Shown: one piece after another, positions 1 to 9,182 of the stretch
How the letters are laid out: the number at the start of each line of letters is the position of its first letter
Position numbering within the stretch: position 1 is the first letter of the stretch
Origin: Globicatella sulfidifaciens DSM 15739
GTDB lineage: Bacteria > Bacillota > Bacilli > Lactobacillales > Aerococcaceae
Length of the DNA: 64,000 nucleotides
Assembly: GCF_900167405.1 (NCBI RefSeq)
Contig: NZ_FUWO01000005.1
Coordinates: 1-64,000, forward strand
Direction: 5' to 3'
Translations under genes and position numbers: made by a program
Notes under the pieces: generated by a model
Databases searched by the model: none
What the model saw: the letters and a program-made list of their open reading frames with translations, nothing else
Told to the model about the DNA's origin: nothing

Positions 1-131
1 AAGGATAGCGGTTAAAATATGGAATCCATGAAAAAGCGTTCAGAGAATTAGTAAAAAGTATGGTAGAGGAAAACCAACAATAATTTGACACTATCATTTT
101 TCTTGAAAAAGTACCATAAGACCACAAAATA

Positions 132-140
132 TGTTATAGT
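132..140 (+). promoter_or_regulatory. Extended -10 promoter of prsA
   Basis: TG-T-TATAGT forms an extended -10 element about 45 bases before the prsA start. No well-spaced -35 box is visible. The AAGGAG-type ribosome binding site lies at about 167-172. Confidence 0.45.
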
Positions 141-184
141 TATCTTGTTATACACTTTAAGTCAATGAAGGAGTTTTATTTATA

Positions 185-1240
185 ATGAAAAAAAGTTTAG
201 TAAAAGTAGTGACTGGATCGGCAGTAATGTTCTTATTAGCAGGTTGCACTCCTACAAAAGCGAATGAAAACACAGAAGCAACTGCTGATAGTCAATCTGA
301 AGTCATTGCAACTATCGGTGACGAAACTATTTCGTTAGATGATTTTTATGCAGAGTTAAAAGCGAAAGCTGGTACTGCTACTTTACGCAGTATGATTATT
401 CAAAAAGTGTTAACTCAAAATGTAGATGATGCTGAGGCATTGAAGAAATCTGCTGACGAAGAAGTAAACGCACAAATTGAAAGTGCTGGTGGTGAACAGG
501 TTTTCCAACAATTATTAGCTTATCAAAACTTAGGTTCAATTGACGATTTTAGAGAGTCTGTTTATATTCGTAACTTATTCCAAGAAGTTATTGGTAAAAA
601 TGTAGATACTTCAGAAGAAGCAATTAAAGCTTACTACGAAAGTGATTATGCGCCAAAAATGGAAGCACAACATATTTTAGTAGAAACAGAAGAAGAAGCT
701 AACGCAGTTATTGAACGTTTAAATAACGGTGAAAAATTTGAAGATTTAGCGAAAGAATTATCAACTGATAGCTCATCAGCAGATGGTGGTAATTTAGGTG
801 AATTCTCAGTTGGACAAATGGTACCTGAGTTTGAAGAAGCTGTTAAATCAGTTGCTAGTGGAGAATTAGTGCCAGAACCTGTTAAATCACAATATGGATA
901 CCATGTTATCAATGTTATCAATAATGGTGAGAAGAAACCTTATGATGAAGTAAAAGATGAAGTGAAACAACAGTATTTAGATAGTAAATACAACGATTCT
1001 AATTTAGCTTATAACATTGTTGGTAAATTCATTAAAGAAAAAGGCGTAGAAATTAAAGATGAAGATTTAAAACCAGCCTTAGATGAATTAATGGCTGCAA
1101 TTGAAGCAGCTGAAGAAAGTGCTAAAGCCGCTGAAGAAGCAGCCGAAGAAACGACAGCTGAAGGCGAATCAGAAGAAACAGAAGCAGAAGGAGCTGCTGC
1201 TGAAGACGAAGCCGCTGAAGAGACAACAGTTGCTGAGTAA
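185..1240 (+). CDS. prsA: PrsA-like foldase lipoprotein (parvulin peptidyl-prolyl isomerase)
   Basis: PrsA is an extracellular lipid-anchored foldase that helps exported proteins fold at the membrane-wall interface. The N-terminus is a lipoprotein signal peptide ending in the lipobox LLAGC, with the lipidated cysteine at residue 21. A parvulin domain spans about residues 160-250, from AQHILVE through DGGNLGEF to YGYHVINV, flanked by the usual helical chaperone segments. The last 60 residues are an Ala/Glu-rich low-complexity tail with Thr, which is unusual for the family and probably acts as an acidic spacer. The gene appears monocistronic: it has its own extended -10 promoter and a terminator follows. 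An AAGGAG motif upstream supports the ATG used. The family assignment is clear from domain order and length (351 residues). Confidence 0.93.
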   Translation: MKKSLVKVVTGSAVMFLLAGCTPTKANENTEATADSQSEVIATIGDETISLDDFYAELKAKAGTATLRSMIIQKVLTQNVDDAEALKKSADEEVNAQIESAGGEQVFQQLLAYQNLGSIDDFRESVYIRNLFQEVIGKNVDTSEEAIKAYYESDYAPKMEAQHILVETEEEANAVIERLNNGEKFEDLAKELSTDSSSADGGNLGEFSVGQMVPEFEEAVKSVASGELVPEPVKSQYGYHVINVINNGEKKPYDEVKDEVKQQYLDSKYNDSNLAYNIVGKFIKEKGVEIKDEDLKPALDELMAAIEAAEESAKAAEEAAEETTAEGESEETEAEGAAAEDEAAEETTVAE

Positions 1241-1263
1241 TTAAATAGATAATACAAATGACT

Positions 1264-1330
1264 AAGTTAGGTTTTGAGGCATTAAAAGGATTAACTTTTT
1301 AAAAGACTCAAGCCTGACTTTTTATTATTT
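1264..1330 (+). terminator. Rho-independent terminator of prsA
   Basis: The arms AAGTTAGGTTTTGAG and CTCAAGCCTGACTT pair with one bulged U and G-U pairs, around an AT-rich loop. A T-rich stretch follows. Confidence 0.75.
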
Positions 1331-1397
1331 TAGTAGTGAGATACAACTCCTAATATGATACAATTTATTTGTATGTTCTAACAAGAAGGAGAAAACA

Positions 1398-2741
1398 ATG
1401 ACAACATTTAAAGAATTAAATTTACAGCCGTTTATCCAGAAAGCATTATCAGAATTACAATTTGAAAATTTAACGGCTGTTCAAGAAGAAGTTTTAAAAC
1501 CGGCTTTAGCAGGTGAAAACTTAATCGTTCAATCTCAGACTGGTTCAGGTAAAACACATAGTTTTTTAGTACCGATTGTCAATCAAATCGATCCTCAAGA
1601 GGCAAGTGTGCAAGTCGTTATTACCGCTCCCAGTCGTGAGTTAGCGAATCAATTATATGATGTGACGCGACAATTGGTCAAAGATGCACCAGAAGAAATT
1701 GTTGTAAATAATTATGTCGGTGGTACTGATAAAGATCGTCAAATTGAAAAGCTTAACAATCGTCAACCACATATTGTTATCGGAACCCCTGGTCGTATTT
1801 TTGACCTCATGTCAGCCAATGCCTTATGGGTTCAAACAACTAAGATAATGGTTGTTGATGAAGCCGATATGACGATGGATCTAGGCTTTTTATCGATTAT
1901 CGATGAAATTGCTTCGAGAATGCCCCAAGAGTTACAATTAATGGTCTTTTCAGCTACCATACCTCAGCAATTATCGGTCTTTTTAAATAAATATGTGACC
2001 AGCCCTAAACAGATTAAAATTGAGCCAAAACAAGTATTAGCTGAAAACATTCAAAATTATTTAATCAATACGAAAGGGCAAGATCGTCGTGAATTAGTTT
2101 ATCAATTATTAACGATGGGACATCCTTACTTAGCGTTAGTCTTTTGTAATACCAGACAATATGCTGATGAAGTGGCTGATTATCTAAAAGAACAAGGCTT
2201 AAAATTAGCTTTGATTCATGGTGGAATCCCACCGCGCGAGCGTAAACGCCTAATGAAGCAAGTTCGAGATTTGGACTATCAATTTGTAGTAGCAAGCGAC
2301 TTAGCTGCTAGAGGGATTGATATACCTGGAGTTTCAATGGTGATTAATACTGAAGTACCTAAGGAATTAGAGTTCTTTGTTCATCGTGTAGGACGAACAG
2401 GACGTAATAATATTGCTGGGACTGCTTATACCTTTGTGACACCAGATGATGATCAAGCGATTATCCAGTTAGAGAAAAAAGGTATTGAATTTACTGAAAT
2501 TGAGCTAGTAAAAGGTGAAATCAGACCAGCCAAAATGCGTAATCGCCGTCAAAAACGCCAAGATACTAAAAAAGATACGGATGATTCGGTAATCAAAGGC
2601 ATGATTGCTAAAAATAAAAAACGTAAAGTTAAACCTGGCTATAAGAAAAAGCTAGATATTCAAATTAAAGAACAAAGACGTCAAACAGCTAAAAAGCAAG
2701 CACGTTCAATGAGACGGAATCAGGGACGTTCAGGTAAATAA
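1398..2741 (+). CDS. cshB: DEAD-box RNA helicase, CshB type
   Basis: This is an ATP-dependent RNA helicase of the cold-shock/ribosome-assembly group. Motif I is SQTGSGKTHSF near residue 47, motif II is VVDEADM near 153, motif III is SAT near 183, and the C-terminal RecA lobe carries HRVGRTGR near 326. The last 70 residues are very basic (Lys/Arg), typical of an RNA-binding tail. The length of 447 residues and the variant Q-T-G-S-G-K-T-H-S-F box fit Bacillus CshB (YqfR) better than CshA. AGAAGGAG lies just before the ATG, and TATGATACAAT upstream is a plausible -10 region. No clear terminator follows; an inverted copy of the composite repeat fills the space before rseP. Confidence 0.88.
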   Translation: MTTFKELNLQPFIQKALSELQFENLTAVQEEVLKPALAGENLIVQSQTGSGKTHSFLVPIVNQIDPQEASVQVVITAPSRELANQLYDVTRQLVKDAPEEIVVNNYVGGTDKDRQIEKLNNRQPHIVIGTPGRIFDLMSANALWVQTTKIMVVDEADMTMDLGFLSIIDEIASRMPQELQLMVFSATIPQQLSVFLNKYVTSPKQIKIEPKQVLAENIQNYLINTKGQDRRELVYQLLTMGHPYLALVFCNTRQYADEVADYLKEQGLKLALIHGGIPPRERKRLMKQVRDLDYQFVVASDLAARGIDIPGVSMVINTEVPKELEFFVHRVGRTGRNNIAGTAYTFVTPDDDQAIIQLEKKGIEFTEIELVKGEIRPAKMRNRRQKRQDTKKDTDDSVIKGMIAKNKKRKVKPGYKKKLDIQIKEQRRQTAKKQARSMRRNQGRSGK

Positions 2742-2859
2742 TTCTGAATCGTGTTAAATATTTTAGCTAAACCCATTCTGAGTATTGATACGGAAGGGAT
2801 TCTTGTTTGTAATTAGACGGATTACATTCACTATTGTAATTTGGATGAGTGAGGTTTTA

Positions 2860-3070
2860 GGGAGTGGCGTGGAGTAGAAAATCGAATAATTTTCGCTTCG
2901 TTGGCACCCCCCAGTCAACCACTGCGCTTTGAATTATCGAGTAATTGCTTGATTGAATTTATTAAGTTTATTCTCAGTCTTTTTAAGACGCAGTTTGAGA
3001 CCACTCAACCACTGCGCTATGAAATCAACATATGGAGACAAATAGAATTTTTAAACTGTTTGCCCAATCA
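2860..3070 (-). repeat. Composite repeat copy 1 (B, partial A, full A, leader), inverted
   Basis: Read on the minus strand, this is leader (ending near 3070), full A hairpin (2985-3018), spacer, truncated A (2914-2928) and one B palindrome (2860-2912). The two A units are 90 bp apart. The A' segment and half of the second A are missing, so B is fused directly to A, which suggests an internal deletion. The apparent open frame at 2901-3119 is an artefact of this repeat. Confidence 0.8.
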
Positions 3071-3071
3071 C

Positions 3072-3101
3072 TTCAATAAGAGATTGGAGTTATGCTATAA
3101 T
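3072..3101 (+). promoter_or_regulatory. Promoter of rseP at the edge of repeat copy 1
   Basis: TGC-TATAAT (3093-3101) is an extended -10 box. TTCAAT at 3072-3077 is a weak -35 with an 18-base spacer. It starts immediately outside the leader end of the repeat. Confidence 0.6.
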
Positions 3102-3134
3102 AAGAAGCATATTCATTAAGAAAAGGTGTTTTAA

Positions 3135-4403
3135 ATGTTAAAAACTATTGTCATATTTTTACTGATATTTTCAATTATTGTTGTATATCATGAATTTGGG
3201 CATTATTATTTTGCCAAAAAAGCCGGGATTCGAGTGCGGGAATTTGCTTTAGGTATGGGTCCTAAATTGTTTGCCAAACAAGATAAATCCGGTACGACTT
3301 ATACTGTGCGAATGTTGCCATTAGGAGGTTACGTGCGCTTAGCAGGTTTAAATGAAGAAGACGGGATCGAACCGGGGATGCAAGTAGGATTAATCCTCAA
3401 TGAACAAAACATTGTAACTGGTATTAATCTTTCCGATAAAAATGCCCCTGAGGAATTACCGGTACAAGTAGATGAAGCAGAATTAATCGATAAGATGATG
3501 ATACGAGCACTTCCCATTGGACAAGAAACGATGGTTACTTATCAAGTAGATCTAAATGCTTTTATTACCGAGGCCGATGGTACTAAGGTTTTGGTTTCAC
3601 CAAGAGCGACACGTTATGAAAGTGCCACGCCTTGGAATAAAATTAAGACCAATATTGCCGGACCAGTGAACAACTTTATTTTAGCTATCGTTGGATTTAT
3701 GATTGTTGCCTTAATTTCAGGAGGTGTTGTGTCAGACAACTCCATCATAGGTGAGGTAAGTGCTGATTCTCCGGCAGCCACAGCCGGTTTAATAGCAGGA
3801 GACCGGATAACGAAATTTGGGAATCAAACGATAAATAATTGGAACGAATTAGCGATGGCCATCCAAGCAAATCCTGGAAAAACAATTCCTATCGAATATC
3901 AACGTGATAATCAGATCCAAACGAGTCAAATTACCGTTAACGAAGTTAAGGATGAGGAATCTGGGCAAACATTTGGACAAATTGGGATTATCCGTTCTTA
4001 CGATACGAGCATCAAGAGTCGTTTATTATTTGGCTTTAGTCAAACATGGGCTGTGATTACCATGGTTATTTCTACTATTTTAGGAATGTTTAAGCGTGGT
4101 TTTGATGTGAATCAATTTGGTGGACCGGTAGCCATGGCACAAATGACGAATACAGTTGTCCAACATGGCGCCTTAACGGTCATCAGCTTTATGTCTATGT
4201 TAAGTGCAAACTTAGGTATTATGAATTTATTACCTATACCAGCACTTGATGGCGGAAAAATTATCTTAAATATTTATGAAGCTATTAGAGGAAAACCACT
4301 AGCACAAGAAAAAGAGGGCATTATTACTTTAATTGGAGTAGCAATCTTATTTATTTTGATGATTGTAGTGACATGGAATGATATTATGAGAGCTTTCTTT
4401 TAA
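3135..4403 (+). CDS. rseP: RseP/RasP site-2 intramembrane zinc protease
   Basis: RseP is a membrane-embedded zinc metalloprotease that cleaves anti-sigma factors and signal peptide remnants within the bilayer. The zinc motif HEFGH occupies residues 19-23 inside the first membrane helix, a PDZ domain covers about residues 195-275, and the second catalytic motif PIPALDGG is near residue 368 in the third helix. A final helix closes the protein. The length of 422 residues is normal. AAAAGGTG precedes the ATG. In most Lactobacillales the order is cdsA-rseP-proS-polC; here polC follows at once and neither cdsA nor proS is adjacent. Confidence 0.93.
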   Translation: MLKTIVIFLLIFSIIVVYHEFGHYYFAKKAGIRVREFALGMGPKLFAKQDKSGTTYTVRMLPLGGYVRLAGLNEEDGIEPGMQVGLILNEQNIVTGINLSDKNAPEELPVQVDEAELIDKMMIRALPIGQETMVTYQVDLNAFITEADGTKVLVSPRATRYESATPWNKIKTNIAGPVNNFILAIVGFMIVALISGGVVSDNSIIGEVSADSPAATAGLIAGDRITKFGNQTINNWNELAMAIQANPGKTIPIEYQRDNQIQTSQITVNEVKDEESGQTFGQIGIIRSYDTSIKSRLLFGFSQTWAVITMVISTILGMFKRGFDVNQFGGPVAMAQMTNTVVQHGALTVISFMSMLSANLGIMNLLPIPALDGGKIILNIYEAIRGKPLAQEKEGIITLIGVAILFILMIVVTWNDIMRAFF

Positions 4404-4431
4404 TCGCATAGTTTGATAAAATATAAAAGCC

Positions 4432-4492
4432 AAGAAAAGATGAGGTGGCAATAAAGTGACGTAGGTGACTTTATCCGCCTCCTTTTCTTTAT
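4432..4492 (+). terminator. Long stem-loop between rseP and polC
   Basis: The arms AAGAAAAG..GAGGTGG..ATAAAGT and ACTTTATCCGCCTCCTTTTCTT form a long imperfect stem with a GACGTAGGTG loop. It ends about 13 bases before the polC ribosome binding site, with no visible promoter in between. It may therefore be an attenuator with readthrough rather than a full stop. Confidence 0.65.
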
Positions 4493-4512
4493 GTTAGTGA
4501 AAATGGAGGATA

Positions 4513-7500
4513 ATGATGGACAAGACAGAATTATTTCAACATTTGTTAAATCAAATTCAATTGCAAGATGAAGATATTTTAGACGCTTTATCGCAAACAG
4601 CTATTGACCATGTCGATATTTTAGCACAATCAAATCAATGGCATTTTCATTTGAAGAGTGCCGAACGATTCCATCCACATGTTTATAATGTTTTTATACA
4701 CCATTTGCGCATGGCTTTTTCAGCTATTGCTAAAGTGGAGGTTTGGTGGCAGTTTGATCATGATCAATTGACTGATGAAACTATTTTAGATTATTGGACG
4801 GCCGTTTTAAGTGTCGTTTCAATGGAAAAACCATTCGTTAAAACACTATTAGGTTCAGCTAAGCATCAATTGGATGGTCGAACAATTAAAGTTGCTTTAG
4901 CAATGGAACAACAAATTGATGTTATCCAAAACCAATATCATGAGTTATTAATGGAACATTTATCAAGAGTTGGAATTAATAATATTCAGATTGAATATTA
5001 TTTTGATGAAAAATTGCACGAAGCAGAACGTTTAAGTGTCATGGAACGTAAGATGTTGGAAGATGAAAAAAATCTTAAAGAAGCTATGGAAATGGCTGAA
5101 AAGCGTCAACAACAAACGCGTATCGAAGTACCTGTTAATAATAGTGATATTAAACCAATCGGTAAAGACATTACTAGTAATATTATTACCCCCATCAAAG
5201 AGTTGCCTGATAATCAATTTAGACAAGTCATTGAAGGATATGTCTTTAGTAAAGAAATTAAAGATTTACGTTCTGGCAATCAATTAATGATTTTAAAAGT
5301 CACGGACTATACGAGTTCGGTAACTGTAAAATTAATGAGTGGACGCGGTATTAAAAAAGAATCATTTACCTTGTATAATAAGGGGGACTGGTTACGTCTA
5401 GAAGGGGATATGGTGCCGGATAACTTTACATCGGAATTAGACTTTAGACCGCGTAGTATTCGTCATATTACCCATAGCGAAAGGGTTGATCGTGCCCCAG
5501 AGGGAGAAAAACGGGTCGAATTGCATTTACATTCGAATATGAGTCAAATGGATGCTACTAATAGTGTTAGTGATTTTATTAAACAGGCTGCTAAATGGGG
5601 GCATCCAGCTATTGCTATTACCGATCATGGAGCAGCCCAAGCCTTTCCAGAAGCTTATTCAGCAGGAAAAGCGAATAATATTAAGGTGCTCTATGGTATT
5701 GAAGCTTATGTCGTTAATGATGGTGAACCGATTGCTTATTATCCACAACCAATCGAGTTGGATTCCGCTACCTATGTAGTGTTTGACGTGGAAACAACGG
5801 GACTTTCGGCTGTTTACGATAAAATTATTGAATTAGCTGGTGTCAAAATGCAAAATGGAGAAGTGATCGATACGTTTGAAGCCTTTATTAATCCTGGGCA
5901 TCCGCTTTCTGCCTTTACGACAGAGTTAACCGGTATTACTGATGCGATGTTGCAAGATGCACCACCGGAATCCGAAGTTTTACAAAAATTTTATGAATTT
6001 AGTAAAGATACAATTTTAGTCGCCCATAATGCGAGCTTTGATATGGGCTTTTTAAATAAGGGCTATCTTCGTATGGGACTTGAAGAGACAACGCAACCTG
6101 TCATTGATACATTAGAGTTATCACGTTTAGTTAATAGTCATTTACGGGCGCATCGTTTAAATACATTAGCAAAACATTATAATATCAATTTAGAACAACA
6201 TCACCGAGCTGTATTTGATTCGGAAACAACAGGTTATATTTTGTATAAATTATTGGAACAAGCAAAAGATGATTTTAATATGACCTTGCATTCGCAATTA
6301 AATGATCAATTAGGTGAAGGTGATAGTTATAAAAATGCTCGCCCATTCCATGCGACGCTCTTAGCGAAAAATCAAAATGGATTAAAAGATTTATTCAAAA
6401 TCATTTCTGAATCCAATGTTAAGTATTTTTTTAGAACACCAAGGATACCGCGAAGTTTATTAGTCAAATACCGTGAAAATTTACTAGTAGGTACGGCTTG
6501 TAGTGAAGGTGAAATTTTCACTACGATGATGCAAAAAGGGTATGATGAGACTGCGGAGCTAGTTGATTTTTATGATTATATTGAACTTCAACCAAAATCA
6601 GTTTATCAAACTTTAATCGACCAAGAACAATTAGGTTCAGTTACCGATTTAGAAAATATTATGCGTGAATTAGTACGTTTAGGTGAAGAAAAGAATATTC
6701 CCGTTGTTGCGACTGGTAATGTTCATTACTTAGATGAAAAAGATTCGATTTATCGTGAAATTCTAATTAAATCGATGAAAATTAATGCTAATCGCCATGT
6801 ATTTTTACCACCTGTTCATTTTAGAACGACGGATGAAATGTTGATGGAATTTGCCTTCTTAGGTAGTGAAAAGGCTAAAGAATTAGTGGTAACCAATACT
6901 CAAAAAATTGCTGATTCAATTGATGAGATCGAAGTTATAAAAGATAAACTATTTACGCCTAATATTCCAGGAAGTAATGAAGAAATCCGTCGATTAAGTT
7001 ATGATAAAGCTCATGAATTATATGGTGATCCATTGCCAGAAATTGTTGAAGCACGTATTGAAAAAGAATTGAATTCGATAATTTCCAATGGTTTTGCGGT
7101 TATTTATTTAATTTCCCAAAAATTGGTTCATAAAAGTAATGAAGATGGATATTTAGTTGGTTCACGGGGTTCGGTAGGCTCTTCGTTAGTCGCAACCATG
7201 ACAGGAATTACGGAAGTAAACCCGTTAGCACCCCATTATTATTGTAAAGAGTGTAAATTCAGTGAATTCTTCACTAAAGGAGAAGTAGGGTCAGGTTTTG
7301 ATTTACCACCGAAAGACTGTCCAAAGTGTGGCAAGTCTTTATACCGAGATGGCCATGACATTCCATTTGAGACCTTCTTAGGATTCTATGGTGATAAAGT
7401 ACCCGATATTGATTTGAACTTCTCTGGTGAATATCAACCACGTGCCCATGCTTATACCAAAGTATTATTCGGTGAAGATTATGTTTATCGTGCCGGAACC

Positions 7501-8823
7501 ATTTCGACCGTTGCAGAAAAGACCGCATTTGGTTATGTTAGAGGCTATCTCGAAACTACTGGAGAACATATGCCACAAGCAGAAAAAGAACGCTTAGCCA
7601 AAGGAATTGAAGGTGTAAAAAGAACGACTGGTCAACATCCGGGAGGAATTATTGTTATTCCAGATTATATGGATGTTTACGATTTTACCCCAGTGCAATA
7701 TCCAGCTGATGATTTGTCAGCCGAATGGCGAACTACCCATTTTGATTTCCACTCGATTCATGACAATGTCTTAAAACTCGATATATTAGGACACGATGAT
7801 CCGACAATGATTCGTAAATTACAAGATTTAAGTGGCATTGACCCCCAAACCATTCCGATGAATGACCCAGATGTGATGTCTTTATTTAGTGGACCGGAAG
7901 CTTTAGGAGTGACGAGTGAGCAAATTTTTTCGGAAACAGGAACTTTGGGCGTACCGGAATTCGGAACCTTCTTTGTTAGAGGAATGTTAACGGAAACCAA
8001 ACCGAAGACCTTTGCTGAATTACTGCAAATTTCAGGGCTGTCACATGGTACCGACGTTTGGTTAGGAAACGCGCAGGAACTAATCAAAAATAAAACGACG
8101 ACGCTAGCCAAAGTAATCGGATGTCGTGATGATATTATGGTGACCTTAATGCAATATGGCATTGAAGATGGCTTAGCGTTCAAGATTATGGAAAGTGTCC
8201 GTAAAGGGAAAGGGATACCGGATGATTGGCAAGAAACGATGCGTGAAAACAAAGTACCAGAGTGGTATATTGATTCTTGCTTAAAGATTAAGTATATGTT
8301 CCCGAAAGCCCATGCGGCCGCCTATATTATGATGGCCTTACGAGTGGCCTACTTTAAAGTGCACTATCCGATGCATTATTATGCTGCCTATTTTTCAATT
8401 CGGGCTGAAGATTTCGATTTAGTAGCGATGCATCAAGGAAAAGAGATGGTTAAACGTCGGATTAGAGAAATTCAAGCAAAAGGTTTTGATGCTTCAGTGA
8501 AGGAAAAAAGCTTACTAACCGTTCTGGAATTAGCCAATGAAATGCTGGAGCGTGGCTTTAAATTTTCGATGATTGATGTGGATAAATCAGAAGCTGATGT
8601 CTTTAAAATTGAAGGAGATACGCTCATACCACCATTCAATGCGGTATCTGGTTTAGGTCTAAGTGTCGCCCAACAGATCGTTAAAGCACGATCAGAAGCT
8701 CCATTTATTTCCAAAGAAGATTTACAAAAACGTGGCAAAGTTTCGAAAACAATTATTGAATATCTTACTGAAAATGGGGTCTTAGACCATTTACCAGACC
8801 AAGATCAATTAAGCTTATTTTAA
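4513..8823 (+). CDS. polC: DNA polymerase III alpha subunit, PolC type
   Basis: PolC is the replicative leading-strand polymerase of low-GC Firmicutes. Order of parts: N-terminal region (1-220), OB domain (about 230-310), PHP domain beginning at VELHLHSNMS (near 336) and interrupted by a DnaQ-like proofreading exonuclease (FDVETTG near 424, HNASFDMGF), then the catalytic palm with a Cys4 zinc element (YYCKECK, CPKCGK near 910-945) and PDIDLNFSG near 966. The C-terminus QLSLF is the sliding-clamp binding motif. At 1436 residues the length is typical. Two tandem ATGs occur; the second, at 4516, lies 5 bases after GGAGGA and is likely the true start. Transcription probably reads in from rseP. 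Confidence 0.96.
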   Translation: MMDKTELFQHLLNQIQLQDEDILDALSQTAIDHVDILAQSNQWHFHLKSAERFHPHVYNVFIHHLRMAFSAIAKVEVWWQFDHDQLTDETILDYWTAVLSVVSMEKPFVKTLLGSAKHQLDGRTIKVALAMEQQIDVIQNQYHELLMEHLSRVGINNIQIEYYFDEKLHEAERLSVMERKMLEDEKNLKEAMEMAEKRQQQTRIEVPVNNSDIKPIGKDITSNIITPIKELPDNQFRQVIEGYVFSKEIKDLRSGNQLMILKVTDYTSSVTVKLMSGRGIKKESFTLYNKGDWLRLEGDMVPDNFTSELDFRPRSIRHITHSERVDRAPEGEKRVELHLHSNMSQMDATNSVSDFIKQAAKWGHPAIAITDHGAAQAFPEAYSAGKANNIKVLYGIEAYVVNDGEPIAYYPQPIELDSATYVVFDVETTGLSAVYDKIIELAGVKMQNGEVIDTFEAFINPGHPLSAFTTELTGITDAMLQDAPPESEVLQKFYEFSKDTILVAHNASFDMGFLNKGYLRMGLEETTQPVIDTLELSRLVNSHLRAHRLNTLAKHYNINLEQHHRAVFDSETTGYILYKLLEQAKDDFNMTLHSQLNDQLGEGDSYKNARPFHATLLAKNQNGLKDLFKIISESNVKYFFRTPRIPRSLLVKYRENLLVGTACSEGEIFTTMMQKGYDETAELVDFYDYIELQPKSVYQTLIDQEQLGSVTDLENIMRELVRLGEEKNIPVVATGNVHYLDEKDSIYREILIKSMKINANRHVFLPPVHFRTTDEMLMEFAFLGSEKAKELVVTNTQKIADSIDEIEVIKDKLFTPNIPGSNEEIRRLSYDKAHELYGDPLPEIVEARIEKELNSIISNGFAVIYLISQKLVHKSNEDGYLVGSRGSVGSSLVATMTGITEVNPLAPHYYCKECKFSEFFTKGEVGSGFDLPPKDCPKCGKSLYRDGHDIPFETFLGFYGDKVPDIDLNFSGEYQPRAHAYTKVLFGEDYVYRAGTISTVAEKTAFGYVRGYLETTGEHMPQAEKERLAKGIEGVKRTTGQHPGGIIVIPDYMDVYDFTPVQYPADDLSAEWRTTHFDFHSIHDNVLKLDILGHDDPTMIRKLQDLSGIDPQTIPMNDPDVMSLFSGPEALGVTSEQIFSETGTLGVPEFGTFFVRGMLTETKPKTFAELLQISGLSHGTDVWLGNAQELIKNKTTTLAKVIGCRDDIMVTLMQYGIEDGLAFKIMESVRKGKGIPDDWQETMRENKVPEWYIDSCLKIKYMFPKAHAAAYIMMALRVAYFKVHYPMHYYAAYFSIRAEDFDLVAMHQGKEMVKRRIREIQAKGFDASVKEKSLLTVLELANEMLERGFKFSMIDVDKSEADVFKIEGDTLIPPFNAVSGLGLSVAQQIVKARSEAPFISKEDLQKRGKVSKTIIEYLTENGVLDHLPDQDQLSLF

Positions 8824-8894
8824 GGATAGTTGAGTTAATTGAGAGTAGACATAAGGTGAAAAACATTAGTTTGTTTAATTAATCTGTCCCGATT

Positions 8895-9051
8895 GACATA
8901 ATCGAGTAGTTACAAATAAATTCTCAAGGAGTGTTATTTGGTCATTCAACGATGATGCCCTGTTTCACTCTATTGGGTAGAATGACAGGTAATAACATAA
9001 TACTTAAATTTATGAAGTACTGCTTGAGTTGAACTTAAGCAGTGCTTTTTT
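8895..9051 (+). ncRNA. Candidate structured non-coding region ending in a terminator
   Basis: The 359-base gap between polC and cvfB holds no convincing gene. It contains a hairpin at about 8958-8983 (CCTGT..CA..TCTA / TAGA..TG..ACAGG, loop TTGGG) followed by the terminator at 9016-9051. TTGACA stands at 8894-8899 but the matching -10 is weak. It could be a small RNA or merely the polC 3' untranslated region. I do not recognise a family. Confidence 0.25.
9016..9051 (+). terminator. Rho-independent terminator upstream of cvfB
   Basis: The arms GTACTGCTTGAGT and ACTTAAGCAGTGC form a stem with a short loop, followed by TTTTTT. Confidence 0.85.
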
Positions 9052-9182
9052 CAAGATGAAAGTTATGATAAAAAGTAAATTAGTGATGGTTTGAATGAGA
9101 TTAGTCATAGAGAAATTAATGTTTTTGAAAGCATTTTATAGTGAATTATGTTAAAATATTGAATGAATGTGAGGTGTTGTTA

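Noticed and set aside
1-83. Short open stretch before prsA that reads like the end of a protein (HEKAFRELVKSMVEENQQ).
   Set aside because: An in-frame TAG occurs at 6-8 and no start codon lies between it and residue M near 58, so no gene can be supported within the window.
1009-1257. Ser/Ala-rich minus-strand open frame opposite the prsA tail.
   Set aside because: It is a shadow of the Ala/Glu-rich prsA coding sequence in another frame.
2901-3119. 72-codon open frame upstream of rseP.
   Set aside because: It is composed of inverted A and B repeat modules and the rseP promoter, with no ribosome binding site.
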